Assembly: GCF_963576675.1 (NCBI RefSeq) | Contig: NC_088918.1 | Location: 32,707,501 to 32,771,500, forward strand | DNA length: 64,000 nt | Origin: Euphorbia lathyris | Taxonomy: Eukaryota > Streptophyta > Magnoliopsida > Malpighiales > Euphorbiaceae | Reading direction: 5' to 3' | Shown: piece by piece, positions 10,812 to 20,394 of the stretch | How positions within the stretch are numbered: the stretch's first letter is position 1 | Layout of the letters: every line of letters begins with the position of its first letter | Program-made: the position numbers and the translations under genes | The notes under the pieces: model-generated | Seen by the model: only the letters and a program-made list of their open reading frames with translations | Told to the model about the DNA's origin: nothing | Database searches by the model: none

Positions 10812-12532
10812 CCATATATATATAAATCCCTTTATCAAAATGTACATAAACGTTTTAACTTACCAGCTCGTGAACAAATAAACGTTTTATCAAACCAGCT
10901 CGTGAACAAATAAATCGCTTTAACTAACCAACTCGTAATCAAATAAATTGTAAAACATCGAATCATCAAGCATTTTCAAAATTTGTGTGTGTGTGTGTCC
11001 ATCGTCGAATTCCACCCGTGTAGCTTATCATAACATCAATCATATCAATAATCGAGATATCTCATTCATATATCGTCTTGCCTAATGTTAGGACTACCAT
11101 TCGTGCACTCTGACCATACCGTCCTTAGGTATGGTCTTACAACTCCTACCCCGGGCAATCCTAGATGGACAAAACCAGTTTTTTTTAAATCTTTCATAAT
11201 ATCACAACATAAAAATCATATTTGGACTTCAATCCAAATAACATAAATAATAACAACAATAACCGCAACAACTTTCTCAATCCAAAAACAATTTGCATAA
11301 AATTGTCAAATTCGTTTTCTCGACACAATTTTCAAATAAATACCGCAAGCATAAAATTATACTTCAAATCAATCATTTTATAATTAAAATTAAAAGTAAA
11401 TACTTTAAATAATATATTTCCATAAAAAAAATCAAAAGTTGACAATTTCATCAAATTTCAAGAATTAAAATCAATCAAATATTATAGAAATAGAATTAAA
11501 TAAAATTTATACCAAACACTTTTATCGGACTATTTTCTTACATTTTTATCGAACTATTTTTGTTTATCACCAGAATAGTTACGTATAACACTAGACCGGT
11601 ATAATGAATTTAGACCGAATATATCATTACTCTCGTGACACTACTAGGAGTCTATTGTTACAAATTTTTATCTTCGAATTCGTTGTAATTGTTTGAATCT
11701 ATAAATATTCGAATTTTGACCGTTTAAACTGATATCGTTAATTCTGACTGAAGGTTCAATTAGACTCGTTATAATATTATAAGTCTATTTGTACTAATTT
11801 TATATTCAAATTCTTGTACAAATTTTATACCGACTTTATACCACTCTAATTGACAAATATCGATATTAGCGCTTCTAATTTATAACTTATTTTAATTCAA
11901 CAATTTAAAGTTGTTTAAAATATTTTAATTATAGAATTTAAAATAATCGAAATATTCTTATTGGATTATTTTCGGTTACTGAAGTAGTAATTTTAAACCA
12001 ACGTAGTTAATTTGGACTGATTATATCTCTAACCGATTATACCTTTAAACTCATAAGGCTGCTAAAAGCCCTTTAATACCGAATTGAATTTCACTTTGAT
12101 AAATTTAAAAGACAACTGTCTAAATTTTATATTTTCATCACTACTCATAAACCTGTTAAAATTTGACGAGTACTAGAATCAGACTAGCTCAAAATCATAT
12201 ATAGAATATTTTAAAAATAATTTAGATCTAATATACAGTTACCAAATATCATCGTCGGTCACCGAAAATTAATCGATGTGATCCGCTATAACAGCTAATC
12301 CAAAACGTCGTCGTCATCGTCGTTCCATGTAATCAGTTGATAGCCAAAAACGTTGGTCCCTGAGACCTTCCTTATATTCTTTCCATCTTTAGTATCTCAA
12401 ATGAAATTGTAATTTTTTTTGTATCCCTCTCTTTCTTTTTGTCCAGGATCACTCTTTCTTTCCTTTTTTTTTCACTTCCTATTCACTTTTATGTATAAGT
12501 ATATATAAAGTCCCCCTCCTCTATTCCATCAT
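10812..12532 (-). repeat. Gypsy LTR, left copy, piece 2
   Basis: It is collinear with 13820-15388, from CTTTATCAAAATGTACATAAACG to GATAGCCAAAAACGTTGG. Beyond about 12358 there is no counterpart because the right LTR is cut short. Near 12500 a TATATAAAG stands before a pyrimidine-rich block on the plus strand, but no promoter can be claimed from this alone. Confidence 0.8.
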
Positions 12533-12922
12533 GGCCCTGTTTGGTAAAGAGCGTTTTGGGATAAAAATAAAGGTTTTGACCAATTTTAGCGGTTTGATCA
12601 TTGAAACCGCTGATTGGAGTGTTTGGTAGAGAGAGGTTTGAGAGAGAGTTTTGGGATGAAAACGCTAATTTAGAAAAAGCTCATTTTAGGAGCTTTTTCA
12701 ATTAACGTTTTGCAATATTAAAATTAATGGACTTCTTTAACCCTAATTATTTTATGTATATTTTTATGTATTAAAAAAAGTAATGCCCTTATTCGTCTTT
12801 TTGCACAAACCGCTACTATCAATCAGCTAATTTTTACCAAACAGATCTACACAAATAGCTAGTCAAATCAGTTAGTCAAATCAGTTAATGTAATCAGCTA
12901 ACGGCTAATTCCCAAACAGGTC
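12533..12922. mobile_element. hAT-like MITE (GGCCCTGTTTGG termini)
   Basis: This 390-bp AT-rich insert starts GGCCCTGTTTGGTAAA and ends CCCAAACAGGTCC, an inverted terminal pair widespread among plant hAT MITEs. It has no coding capacity. I could not read a clean 8-bp target duplication, so the exact ends and superfamily stay provisional. Confidence 0.6.
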
Positions 12923-13273
12923 CATATCTAATATATATAGATTGAAAATGAATGTTACAAGGTTGACATTTGTTTCATACGGGCCCATTACCTATTTAAT
13001 TTAATAATTTTTTTTATTAAGTAAATTAAAATTTTAATCATCATAACTATTTGGTTAGAATATGTTATAATATTATATTATAACTATTTAATTAATATTA
13101 ACCTATAATCTTAATTATTAAAAAAAGTCCTTATTTATAAACTTTTATAAAACTTACCCGATACTTTTAATTTACACGTGAAAACATTAAATTGAACGTT
13201 ATAATATATTTAAATTCATAAATAATTAATGCTATCTATTTCGAAAAATAAAATTTTAGACACGGATGTTACA
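12923..13273 (-). repeat. Gypsy LTR, left copy, piece 3
   Basis: AT-rich LTR sequence after the MITE, ending GGATGTTACA at 13273. On the minus strand this is the LTR start TGTAACATCC, placed directly after the polypurine segment. Confidence 0.65.
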
Positions 13274-13429
13274 ATTCTACCCACCTTAAAGAATTTCGTC
13301 CTCGAAATTCATATCGATCTTTTCACTATCGAACTATATATCCATCAGGATTTCTATCTCCAAACTTTCATATTCCAAAATCACAATCCTTAGGTCCGAA
13401 GAAAATAACCTAGAGCTCTAATACCAAAA
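13274..13429 (-). mobile_element. 156-bp Gypsy internal remnant: polypurine tract plus primer site
   Basis: At the left end the minus strand reads GAGGACGAAATTCTTTAAGG then TGGGTAGAAT, the sequence found just before the 3' LTR of Tekay/Del chromoviruses (frame end and polypurine tract). At the right end it reads TTTTGGTATTAGAGC beside the LTR, one base off the initiator-tRNA primer site TGGTATCAGAGC. Only about 120 bp separates these two replication signals, so all genes are gone. Confidence 0.7.
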
Positions 13430-13754
13430 TGTCACACCCGACCCTAAACGGCATTGGGTATGAACGGAAAACAGAATAACGAACTTCTAACGTTCTAACA
13501 GACAAACTTATTTTCTAATAGATAAAATTTTATTTTGACTACCTAAAGTTTTATTTAATTATTTGGCTTGGACTCGATAATTCTATCAAGCTTCCTACAT
13601 ATCCCGAATGTCTTTTAATCTTTAAATCGGAAATCAAAGCCACGTAGTTCTACCTCTTTTAGGTAATTCTCTTAACTTAGGTAGTTCTCTTACCTTATTG
13701 ACACATTGATTAATTCGCTAATGATTTAACCGTATACTTCACTTTATTAGTATA

Positions 13755-13826
<72 letters not shown>

Positions 13827-15388
13827 TTTATCAAAATGTACATAAACGTTTTAACTTACCAACTCGTGAACAAATAAACGTTTTATCAAACGAGCACATG
13901 AACAAATAAATCGCTATAACAAACCAACTCGTAATCAAATAAATCGTAAAACATCGAATCATCAAGCATTTTCAAAACGTAATACAAAATTTGTGTGTGT
14001 GTGTGTGTCCATCCTCGAATTCCACCAGCATAGCTTATCATAACATCAATCATATCAATAGCAGAGATATCTCATTTATATCTCGCCTTGCCTAACGTTA
14101 GGACTACCAGCCGTGCACTCTGGCCATACCGTCCTTATGTATGGTCTTACAAGTCTTACAACTCCTACTCCAGACAATCCTAGATGCACAAAACCATTTT
14201 TTTAGATCTTTCAAAATATCACAACATAAAAATTATATTTGGACTTCAATCCAAATAACATAAATAATAACAGCAATAACCGCAAAAACTTTCTCAATCC
14301 AAAAACAATTCGAATAAAATTGTCAAATTCGTTTTCTTGACTCAATTTTCAAATAAATACCGCAAGCATAAAATTATACTTCAAATTAATCATTTTATAA
14401 TTAAAATTAAAAGTAAATACTTTAAATAATATATTTCCATAAAAAAAAATCATAAATTGACAATTTCATCAAATTTCAAGAATTAAAATCACTCAAATAT
14501 TATAGAAATAAACTTAAATAAATTTATACCAAGCACTTTTATCGGACTTTTTTCATATATTTTTATCGAACTATTTTTGTTTATCACCGGAATAGTTACG
14601 TGTAACACTAGACCGATATAATGAATTTAGACCGAATATATCATTACACTCATGACACTACTAGGAGTCTATCATTACAAATTTTTATCTTCAAATTTGT
14701 TGTAATTGTTTGAATCTATAAATATTCGAATTTTGACCGTTTAAACTGACATCGTTAATTTTGACCGAAGTTTCAGTTAGACTCGTTATAATATTATAAG
14801 TCTATTTGTACTAATTTTATATTCAAATTCTTATACAAATTTTATACCGACTTTATACCACTCTAATTGATAAATATCGATATTAGTCCTTCTAATTTAT
14901 AACTTATTTTAATTGGACAATTTAAAGTGGTTTAAAATATTTTAACTATAGAATTTAAAATAATCGAAATATTCTAATTGGATTATTTTCAGTTACTGAA
15001 GTAGTAATTTTAAACCAACGTAGTTAATTTGGACCGATTATATCTCTAGCCTATCATACCTTTAAACTCATAAGGCTACTAAAAGCCCGTTAATATCGAA
15101 TTGAATTTCACTTTGATAAATCTAAAGGACAACTATCTAAATTTTATATTTTTATCACTACTCATAAACCTGTTAAAATTTGACTAGTACTAGAATCAGA
15201 CTAGCTCAAAATCATATATAGAACATTTTAAAAATAATTTAGATCTAAAATATAGTTACCAAATATCATCGTCGGTCACCAAAAATTAATCGATGTGATC
15301 CGCTATAACAGCTGATCCAAAACGCCGTCGTCGTCGGTCACCGAAAGTTAATCGGTGTTATCCGTTGATAGCCAAAAACATTTGTTCC
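13430..15388 (-). repeat. Gypsy LTR, right copy, 3'-truncated
   Basis: It starts TGTCACACCCGACCC and is collinear with pieces 1 and 2 of the left LTR, with scattered substitutions and a GTCGGTCACC duplication near 15330. Homology ends at GATAGCCAAAAACATTTG. It preserves the empty site for the LINE seen in the left LTR. Confidence 0.8.
13757..13822. repeat. (TA)n microsatellite
   Basis: About 33 TA units with one interruption. The equivalent run in the left LTR (2893-2911) is where the LINE inserted. Confidence 0.95.
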
Positions 15389-15922
15389 TATGCCCATCCA
15401 GTAGTCCACACCATCCAACTCAATGGTTGTCTAGCATCCAAATGTCCTTGCTATTCGCACATCACGCCCCCCTTGTACGCTATTCGCACGTCACATCATA
15501 ATGCCCCCATTGCTTGCTATTTGCACATCATATATCTCCTGCATACTCTTCAGTCCATCTCCTGGCAGTTGCTACATAACCTGCCCTGTTGCTGATGTAT
15601 CGTTCAACAATTCGCTATCGGCTAGGAAATGGCCCCTCAATGAAGGGCTCTACCAGCAGTCCATAAATATTCCACAACAGCTATAAAATGCATAGATAAA
15701 TTAAATTAGACCCCAAACATGAGTGGATAAACTAGACCTCAAACATGAATAGATAAATTAGACCCCAAACATAGGCAAATGCATAGATTTATAGCATCAT
15801 CTTACCGTGGCAATACTATGGGAAGGGCGATCAAGTAGCCGGGGCATAGATACATGCCCCAAGGGACCGATATTAGGATGATAAATTTTGGTGCTGAATA
15901 TGATCTACGAACAATAGTAATG
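15389..15922. other. unassigned stretch beside the broken LTR
   Basis: The plus-strand frames here lack recognisable residues. A short degenerate direct repeat (AGACC(C/T)CAAACATGA(G/A)T) occurs three times at about 15708-15770. This DNA may belong to the CACTA element that ends at 17120. Confidence 0.4.
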
Positions 15923-16270
15923 TCATGAGTGCATTTCCATATATATGAACTGATTTCTATGTGTTAATAAGTTCATGCATGTTCTTACAACTGGAGGGGT
16001 GGAGGGGAAATCGATAAGGAAGTCCATGTGGACTATGAATACACCTCCTTCATAAGGGGTGTTTGGAGGGCCGTTCATCACGGCAGTCCATTGCCGACGG
16101 TGAGGACCTGTATATATATTGACAAGCCACCTAAGTGCCTCAGACTGGAATCGGGAAATCTGCGACTCAACACAATGATAGAGGTTCCTTATACGTCTAT
16201 CCATGCTCGATATAACTAGAGTAAGTATAGTGTTGGGTTGTGGACTCTTGAGAATTGTTAAACGCTTCAT
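15923..16270 (-). pseudogene. ubiquitin-conjugating enzyme (E2) fragment
   Basis: The frame encodes RRQWTAVMNGPPNTPYEGGV followed by a FLIDFPSTPPV segment. These are the central beta-sheet and the PPxV turn of the UBC fold, after an N-terminal helix-like part. The exon appears to end at PPV with a GTAAGA donor. The HPN motif and catalytic Cys, which lie further downstream in E2s, are not present, so no ubiquitin transfer is possible. It lies about 850 bp inside a CACTA terminus and is therefore a candidate captured gene piece. The class of E2 cannot be fixed from this part. Confidence 0.65.
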
Positions 16271-17120
16271 ATTTATAATATGGGTGGGTAAGTGAAGGGT
16301 CTCAGAATGGAGAAAGGGTAAAACAAGATTAATTAGGTCTAACTGTATACGGTACGTAATTAATGAGCATCAATTGGTTTTGCAGATATCAAGACTTTGG
16401 AGATTCTAGGTAATGATGACTTAGATATGCATGCAGATCAAGTTGGATTTGGCTTCCAATCAACACCACCACGCCTCTTGAAAGATTGACGTATTGACAA
16501 ATTTGGAGATGTACATTGCTTATGGTTTGTACCTTATTACATTCAGAAATTTGTCTAGTTCAAATGTAAACAGATTATGAGCATTAGTCTCCAATAAATT
16601 TAAAATCATTGATATACATAAATTCTTGTTCATTTGATTATTGTTCATTACTAGATTCATTCGAAGAAGAAGGCAAAGAGTGATATTTACGTTTAAAAAA
16701 ATATCATCTAAACAACAATAAAAAAACATTAAAATAAAAGAATTTGTCATCTAAAATAAATCTATTGACATGATTGATTAAGACCTATGCCATCTGATAC
16801 AAGTTACTACGACAGAAATTATTATAAAAACTGTCAACGCGAATACCAATATGCTAATTTCCCATATAGCTACTTGTCATTTTTAATTATTAGTATGTCA
16901 TGCGATGACATTAAAGGTGACGTTAATAAATAAAAAGATGCATCGTAACAATATTCATATGACAATACTAAACTAGGCTGATGTCATATATAGTATCTTC
17001 AAATGACAAAACCTAACCGTCGTCTGAAGGTGCAACAGACGGCAACGAGCTCTGTGACAGATTTATATCTCGCGGGACGACGGTTTTTAACCGTCGTCTG
17101 AAGGGGGTTTTGGCGTAGTG
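16271..17120 (-). mobile_element. CACTA transposon end with subterminal repeats
   Basis: At the right edge the minus strand starts CACTACGCCAAAACCCCC, then carries repeated ACGACGGTT/AACCGTCGTC units at about 17012-17105, the subterminal transposase-binding pattern of En/Spm elements. The stretch 16271-16900 is AT-rich and non-coding. No matching opposite terminus was found to the left, so the element's size is unknown. The E2 fragment probably lies inside it. Confidence 0.75.
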
Positions 17121-17144
17121 TCTTCTTTAATTTTGTTTGGGCTA

Positions 17145-17515
17145 CCTTGCTGGTGTATAACACTGTTCAAAATAAGGCCGCCTGAAACGCCTAGATGTTG
17201 GAAATAAAAAATCCACCAAAATTTTCTCTAATTAGTATTTGAGCTTTTTTTTTGCCTCTAGACGTTTTTTAGCTGTCTGGGCTCTGTTGAAATTTTTCTT
17301 CAAATCATACAGGTCAAGACTCAGTTGAATTTTTTTTTGTACCAAAGACAACTCCATAGGTGCGTTCCAGTGTCGTCCAGAACTCATAAGAATATTTGAG
17401 ATCAGTGATAACCCGGTAGACTTCTTTAGTGATGGAGCTTAGTAATAATGAGCGAACTGAATTTTCAATGTCAGACCAGTCAGTGAAAGAAGGATTAGGT
17501 ATATAGACTGAATTT
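17145..17515 (-). pseudogene. Copia gag scrap
   Basis: Minus-strand codons give FTDWSDIENSVRSLLLSSIT then YSYEFWTTLERTYG, the core of the Copia gag domain (UBN2 type). The frame breaks after that. No LTR or pol is attached. It abuts the CACTA end on one side and the Pack-MULE on the other. Confidence 0.55.
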
Positions 17516-17694
17516 TAAAAATTGGACCCAAGAGGATGGTTTGATCCCTATAGGGCATAACTGGAGCTTTCTTCCGGAATTGGAGCGGAGAAGTTCACTG
17601 TAGTTGCTGGAGCAATGGATGACATATTTTCAGACCATATGAGAATTAAAAGGGAATTTCTACTCAGAGAAAAAAACAACATATATATCAAAAA

Positions 17695-18131
17695 GGGAAA
17701 AGTACAAAAATAAACCGTGTGGTTATATCTGTTTTCGATTGCAGCCATGTGGTTTAAAAGTTTACAAAATGGTACCTTGAGGTTCATTCCGTTAGTAAAT
17801 ACATACCAAGTTGACTAACGGTGTTAAAATTCAAAGAGAAAAGAGTTAATTTAGTCCTTATATTTATTTATTTTATAAATTAACTCTCTTATTATCTAAT
17901 TATCATACACAAACCCCAAATTAAAAACAAAATATCAAATTCACCATCTTTCTCCTTCTCTCACTTCTTTCTTTAATTTATTTTTATTCTCTCTCTAAAC
18001 ACACTCACTCTGCCTCTCTATTTTTTCTCTCTAAAATATTCCTTCCTATAGATACAATGAAAATCAATGTTTAATGTGATGACCAAAGCAAGAATCAAAT
18101 TTGAAACATAAAGAGAAAACGCAGATGATCA
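17695..18131 (+). repeat. Pack-MULE left terminal inverted repeat
   Basis: It starts GGGAAAAGTACAAAAATAAACC and pairs with the right arm through TTTAAAAGTTTACAAAAT, GGTTCATTCCGTTAG and TCTCTCTAAACACACTCACT, with scattered mismatches. The outer 80 bp resemble the termini of the 518-bp MITE at 47665. Confidence 0.9.
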
Positions 18132-18252
18132 AACTCATCCACAGTGTTAAACAAAACCCCATTTGAATCAACCCAAGTTGGAAGATTCTTTCTCTGAAAA
18201 ACAGAACATGAATCAGTCCCATCCGCCTCAGAAATAATCAACGGCAACTGGG
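18132..18252 (-). pseudogene. captured UGT fragment, inner part
   Basis: On the minus strand the codons give ITQLPLIISEADGTDSCSVF and then LPTWVDSNGVLFNTVDEFD, which fit the middle of plant UDP-glycosyltransferases. The GVLFNTVxEFD part is the well-known segment after the acceptor half. It continues the fragment at 19000-19537; the MITE sits between them with a target repeat. The fragment stops at the left TIR, well before the PSPG box that binds UDP-sugar. Confidence 0.75.
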
Positions 18253-18261
18253 TAATATGAA

Positions 18262-18988
18262 AGAGTAAATTATATTAATAGTACCTGAATTTTACCCTAA
18301 TTCACACTTTGGTACCTAGATTACATTTTGTCTTGAAAATATACCTGAACTAATGATGACCGTACAATTTAGTATATTTTACCGGTCAATAACCGGTCAG
18401 TGCAGGTTTGGTGAGTAAATTACGCTAATGGTACCTAAAATTTACCATAACTCACACTTTGGTACCTAAATTTTATTTTGTCCAAAAAATACACTTCAAG
18501 TAAAGATGAATCGATAATTTAGTATATTTGACCAGTCAACGTGAGTTTGACCATTTTAAATTAGAAATTTAGACCCATCATACACTCAATTAACATATAC
18601 AATACTACCTTTTAGCTCTACATATATATTAAAGAGTAGTATTATAATTTTATGTTAATTGACTGTACTGTCTAATTGTTAATTTAAAATGGTCAAACTC
18701 TCGTTTATTGGTCACTAACCGATCAGATGTACTAAATTATCCGATCACCTTCACTTGAGTTATATTTTTAGGACAAAAAAATCTAGGTACCAAAGTGAGA
18801 ATTAGGAAAAGTTCAGATACCATTGATGTAATTGACTCAGACAAACTTGCATTGACCGGTCATTTATCGGTAAAATTTACTAAATTATCCGGTCATCGTT
18901 ACTTCGGGTATATTTTTGGGACAAAATGTAATCTAGGTATCAAAGTGTGAAATAGGTAAAGTTTAGGTACTATTAGTGTAATTTACCC
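18262..18988. mobile_element. two-tier fold-back MITE (MULE type)
   Basis: The outer arms pair (AGTAAATTATATTAATAG... with ...CTATTAGTGTAATTTACCC) and are flanked by TAATATGAAAG (18253-18263 and 18989-18999), a 9-11 bp target repeat. Inside, at about 18415 and 18838, a second pair of arms of the same family (GAGTAAATTACGCTAATGG and its inverse) begins. The pairing continues across both tiers. Confidence 0.8.
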
Positions 18989-18999
18989 TAATATGAAAG

Positions 19000-19537
19000 T
19001 TCAAAACTTTATCAAACCCTCAACGCAAAACTCATCGGAGTTACTGTTCCGATGAGGAAGACTTAACCAAACAGAGTAACAGCCAATCCAAACCCACCAG
19101 CGCCACTGAACACAGCATGAAAACCCCCAATTCTTTAGCACAGTCGCAGTCCAACCAAAGAAAATGTCGGCAATAATACAAACAGGAGATTCAGTTTCCT
19201 GATCAGCGATTTCCCAAATTAGGTCGCGGAAAGCAGGCTCGAGAGAAGTGGAAGCATGGAGTAGACGGATAATTAGAGGGTAAGAGAGGACATCAATGTT
19301 CTCGGTGTTTTCCAGGAGGCCGTGATCGGAGCTGTTGAAAGGGATTTCACGGAGATATTCAATTGGAATCAGAAGGGAAAGAGGAGGTGAGTTTTTTTGA
19401 TGTTGAGAGGGGTATTGATGAAGGTGATTTTGCAGGCTTTAGTTCGGTGAATATGAAGAGCTAATGCTATGAAAGGGATGATATGACCTTGCTCCATGAA
19501 TGGGAACATTATTATGTGTGGTTTGGGAGATGATGCC
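19000..19537 (-). pseudogene. UDP-glycosyltransferase fragment (UGT92A-like), N-terminal half
   Basis: Minus-strand frames encode MFPFMEQGHIIPFIALALHI, then ITFINTPLNIKK, PFNSSDHGL, SYPLIIRLLHASTSLEPAF and CIIADIFFGWTATV. This is the N-terminal Rossmann half of a family-1 plant glycosyltransferase. The GHIIP motif around the acceptor His and the SSDHGL and ADIFFGW segments recall UGT92A. An extra A in an A-run, a frameshift after WTATV and stops near the MITE joint inactivate it. The natural start (ATG at 24782) is separated from the rest by the Gypsy insertion. No UDP-sugar-binding half is present. Confidence 0.8.
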
Positions 19538-19939
19538 TGATACGACTCTAACTTTGGAAATCGATCAAGTGGGGACCGTTTGGGGTGGAACGATCAAAAC
19601 ACCAACTCTTTTCTAGTGAAGAGTAAACTGAAATTTTATTAAATTGATAGCCTAAGTTCTAACGATACAATTGATGCTTAAATAGGTGAAAAGAGAATAA
19701 AACTAATTCCAACTAGAACTGGGAAAACTACTAATCCTAAACCTTAACTAACTAGGATGACCTTGATTGACTAGGAATTATATTCCTGTTTCTAGACGTA
19801 ATCCTTCTGCCATACGGGAACCTTCCTCTCCCTTTCTGATCGTCGAACGGTGCGACTGGTACCTCTGGGATCCGGCGGTTCTTCGTCGTCTTCGTCTCGC
19901 GAATCTCCGGAAATTATATTCTGTGTCGGAAGTGTATCA
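19538..19939 (-). repeat. chromovirus LTR, left (3')
   Basis: It starts TGATACGACTCTAAC and ends GGAAGTGTATCA. The polyprotein frame runs into this LTR, stopping at 19792-19794. Differences from the right LTR cluster at about 19857-19876. Confidence 0.92.
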
Positions 19940-20391
19940 TTTGTCGCCTCTTCGACAAGCACCTTGTCCTCAAGGTTGAGTTGGAATTGTGGATAATCCT
20001 GAACAAACGACGCATAAGGAACCCAAGTTGCATCCTCTAGAGCTGTCCCTTCCCACTGAACTAAAATCTCTCGATCATACGAATTGCTACCAACCATACG
20101 GCGGATAGCGCAAACGACTTGTGGCGCTGGCTTTGAAGGAGCCGGCTCTCCTGACAAGACATCCGGATTAATTCCTTCATCGACCCTTCCCCGAAACAGC
20201 TTGAGTCGAGAGACGTGGAATACGTTATGGACCCTTATTTCTTTTGGCAGCTCGAGACGATACGCCACAGCTCCGATCCGCTCTAAAATTGTATATGGGC
20301 CGTAGTAGCGTGGGGAGATTTTATTATTCAGCCGCATAGCTAGCGACTTCTGTTTGTACGACTGAAGCTTGACCAAAACCCGATCACCCAC
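19792..20391 (-). pseudogene. chromovirus integrase C-terminus and chromodomain
   Basis: The frame starts with VGDRVLVKL and the GPYTILERIGAVAYRLELP segment of the integrase C-terminal (GPY/F-type) region, then NVFHVSRLK. It ends with a chromodomain (EILVQWEGTALEDATWVPY) that in chromoviruses steers integration to marked chromatin. The last 48 codons lie in the LTR. A TAG at 20392-20394 separates it from the upstream frame, which is otherwise continuous (KHRREVEF before it). Confidence 0.88.
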
Positions 20392-20394
20392 CTA

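Larger units (their letters stand above)
2589..15388 (-). mobile_element. Gypsy element (Tekay/Del-like LTRs), interrupted, almost no internal DNA
   Basis: Two long direct repeats flank a 156-bp centre. The left repeat is in three pieces (2589-2911, about 10812-12532, 12923-13273) and the right one runs 13430-15388 before homology stops. On the minus strand each LTR would start TGTAACATCCG and end CGGGTGTGACA, a form known from Tekay/Del chromoviruses. The left LTR is broken by a LINE inserted in its TA run and by a MITE at 12533. Its outer end reads AGTCACACC where TGTCACACC is expected. The right LTR lacks its last several hundred bases, so no target duplication can be read. No gag or pol survives, so it is either a deletion derivative or a non-autonomous member. 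Confidence 0.7.

Noticed and set aside
15365..15686. Plus-strand frames of 60-76 codons
   Set aside because: Cys/His/Ile-rich wording without motifs, straddling the broken end of an LTR.
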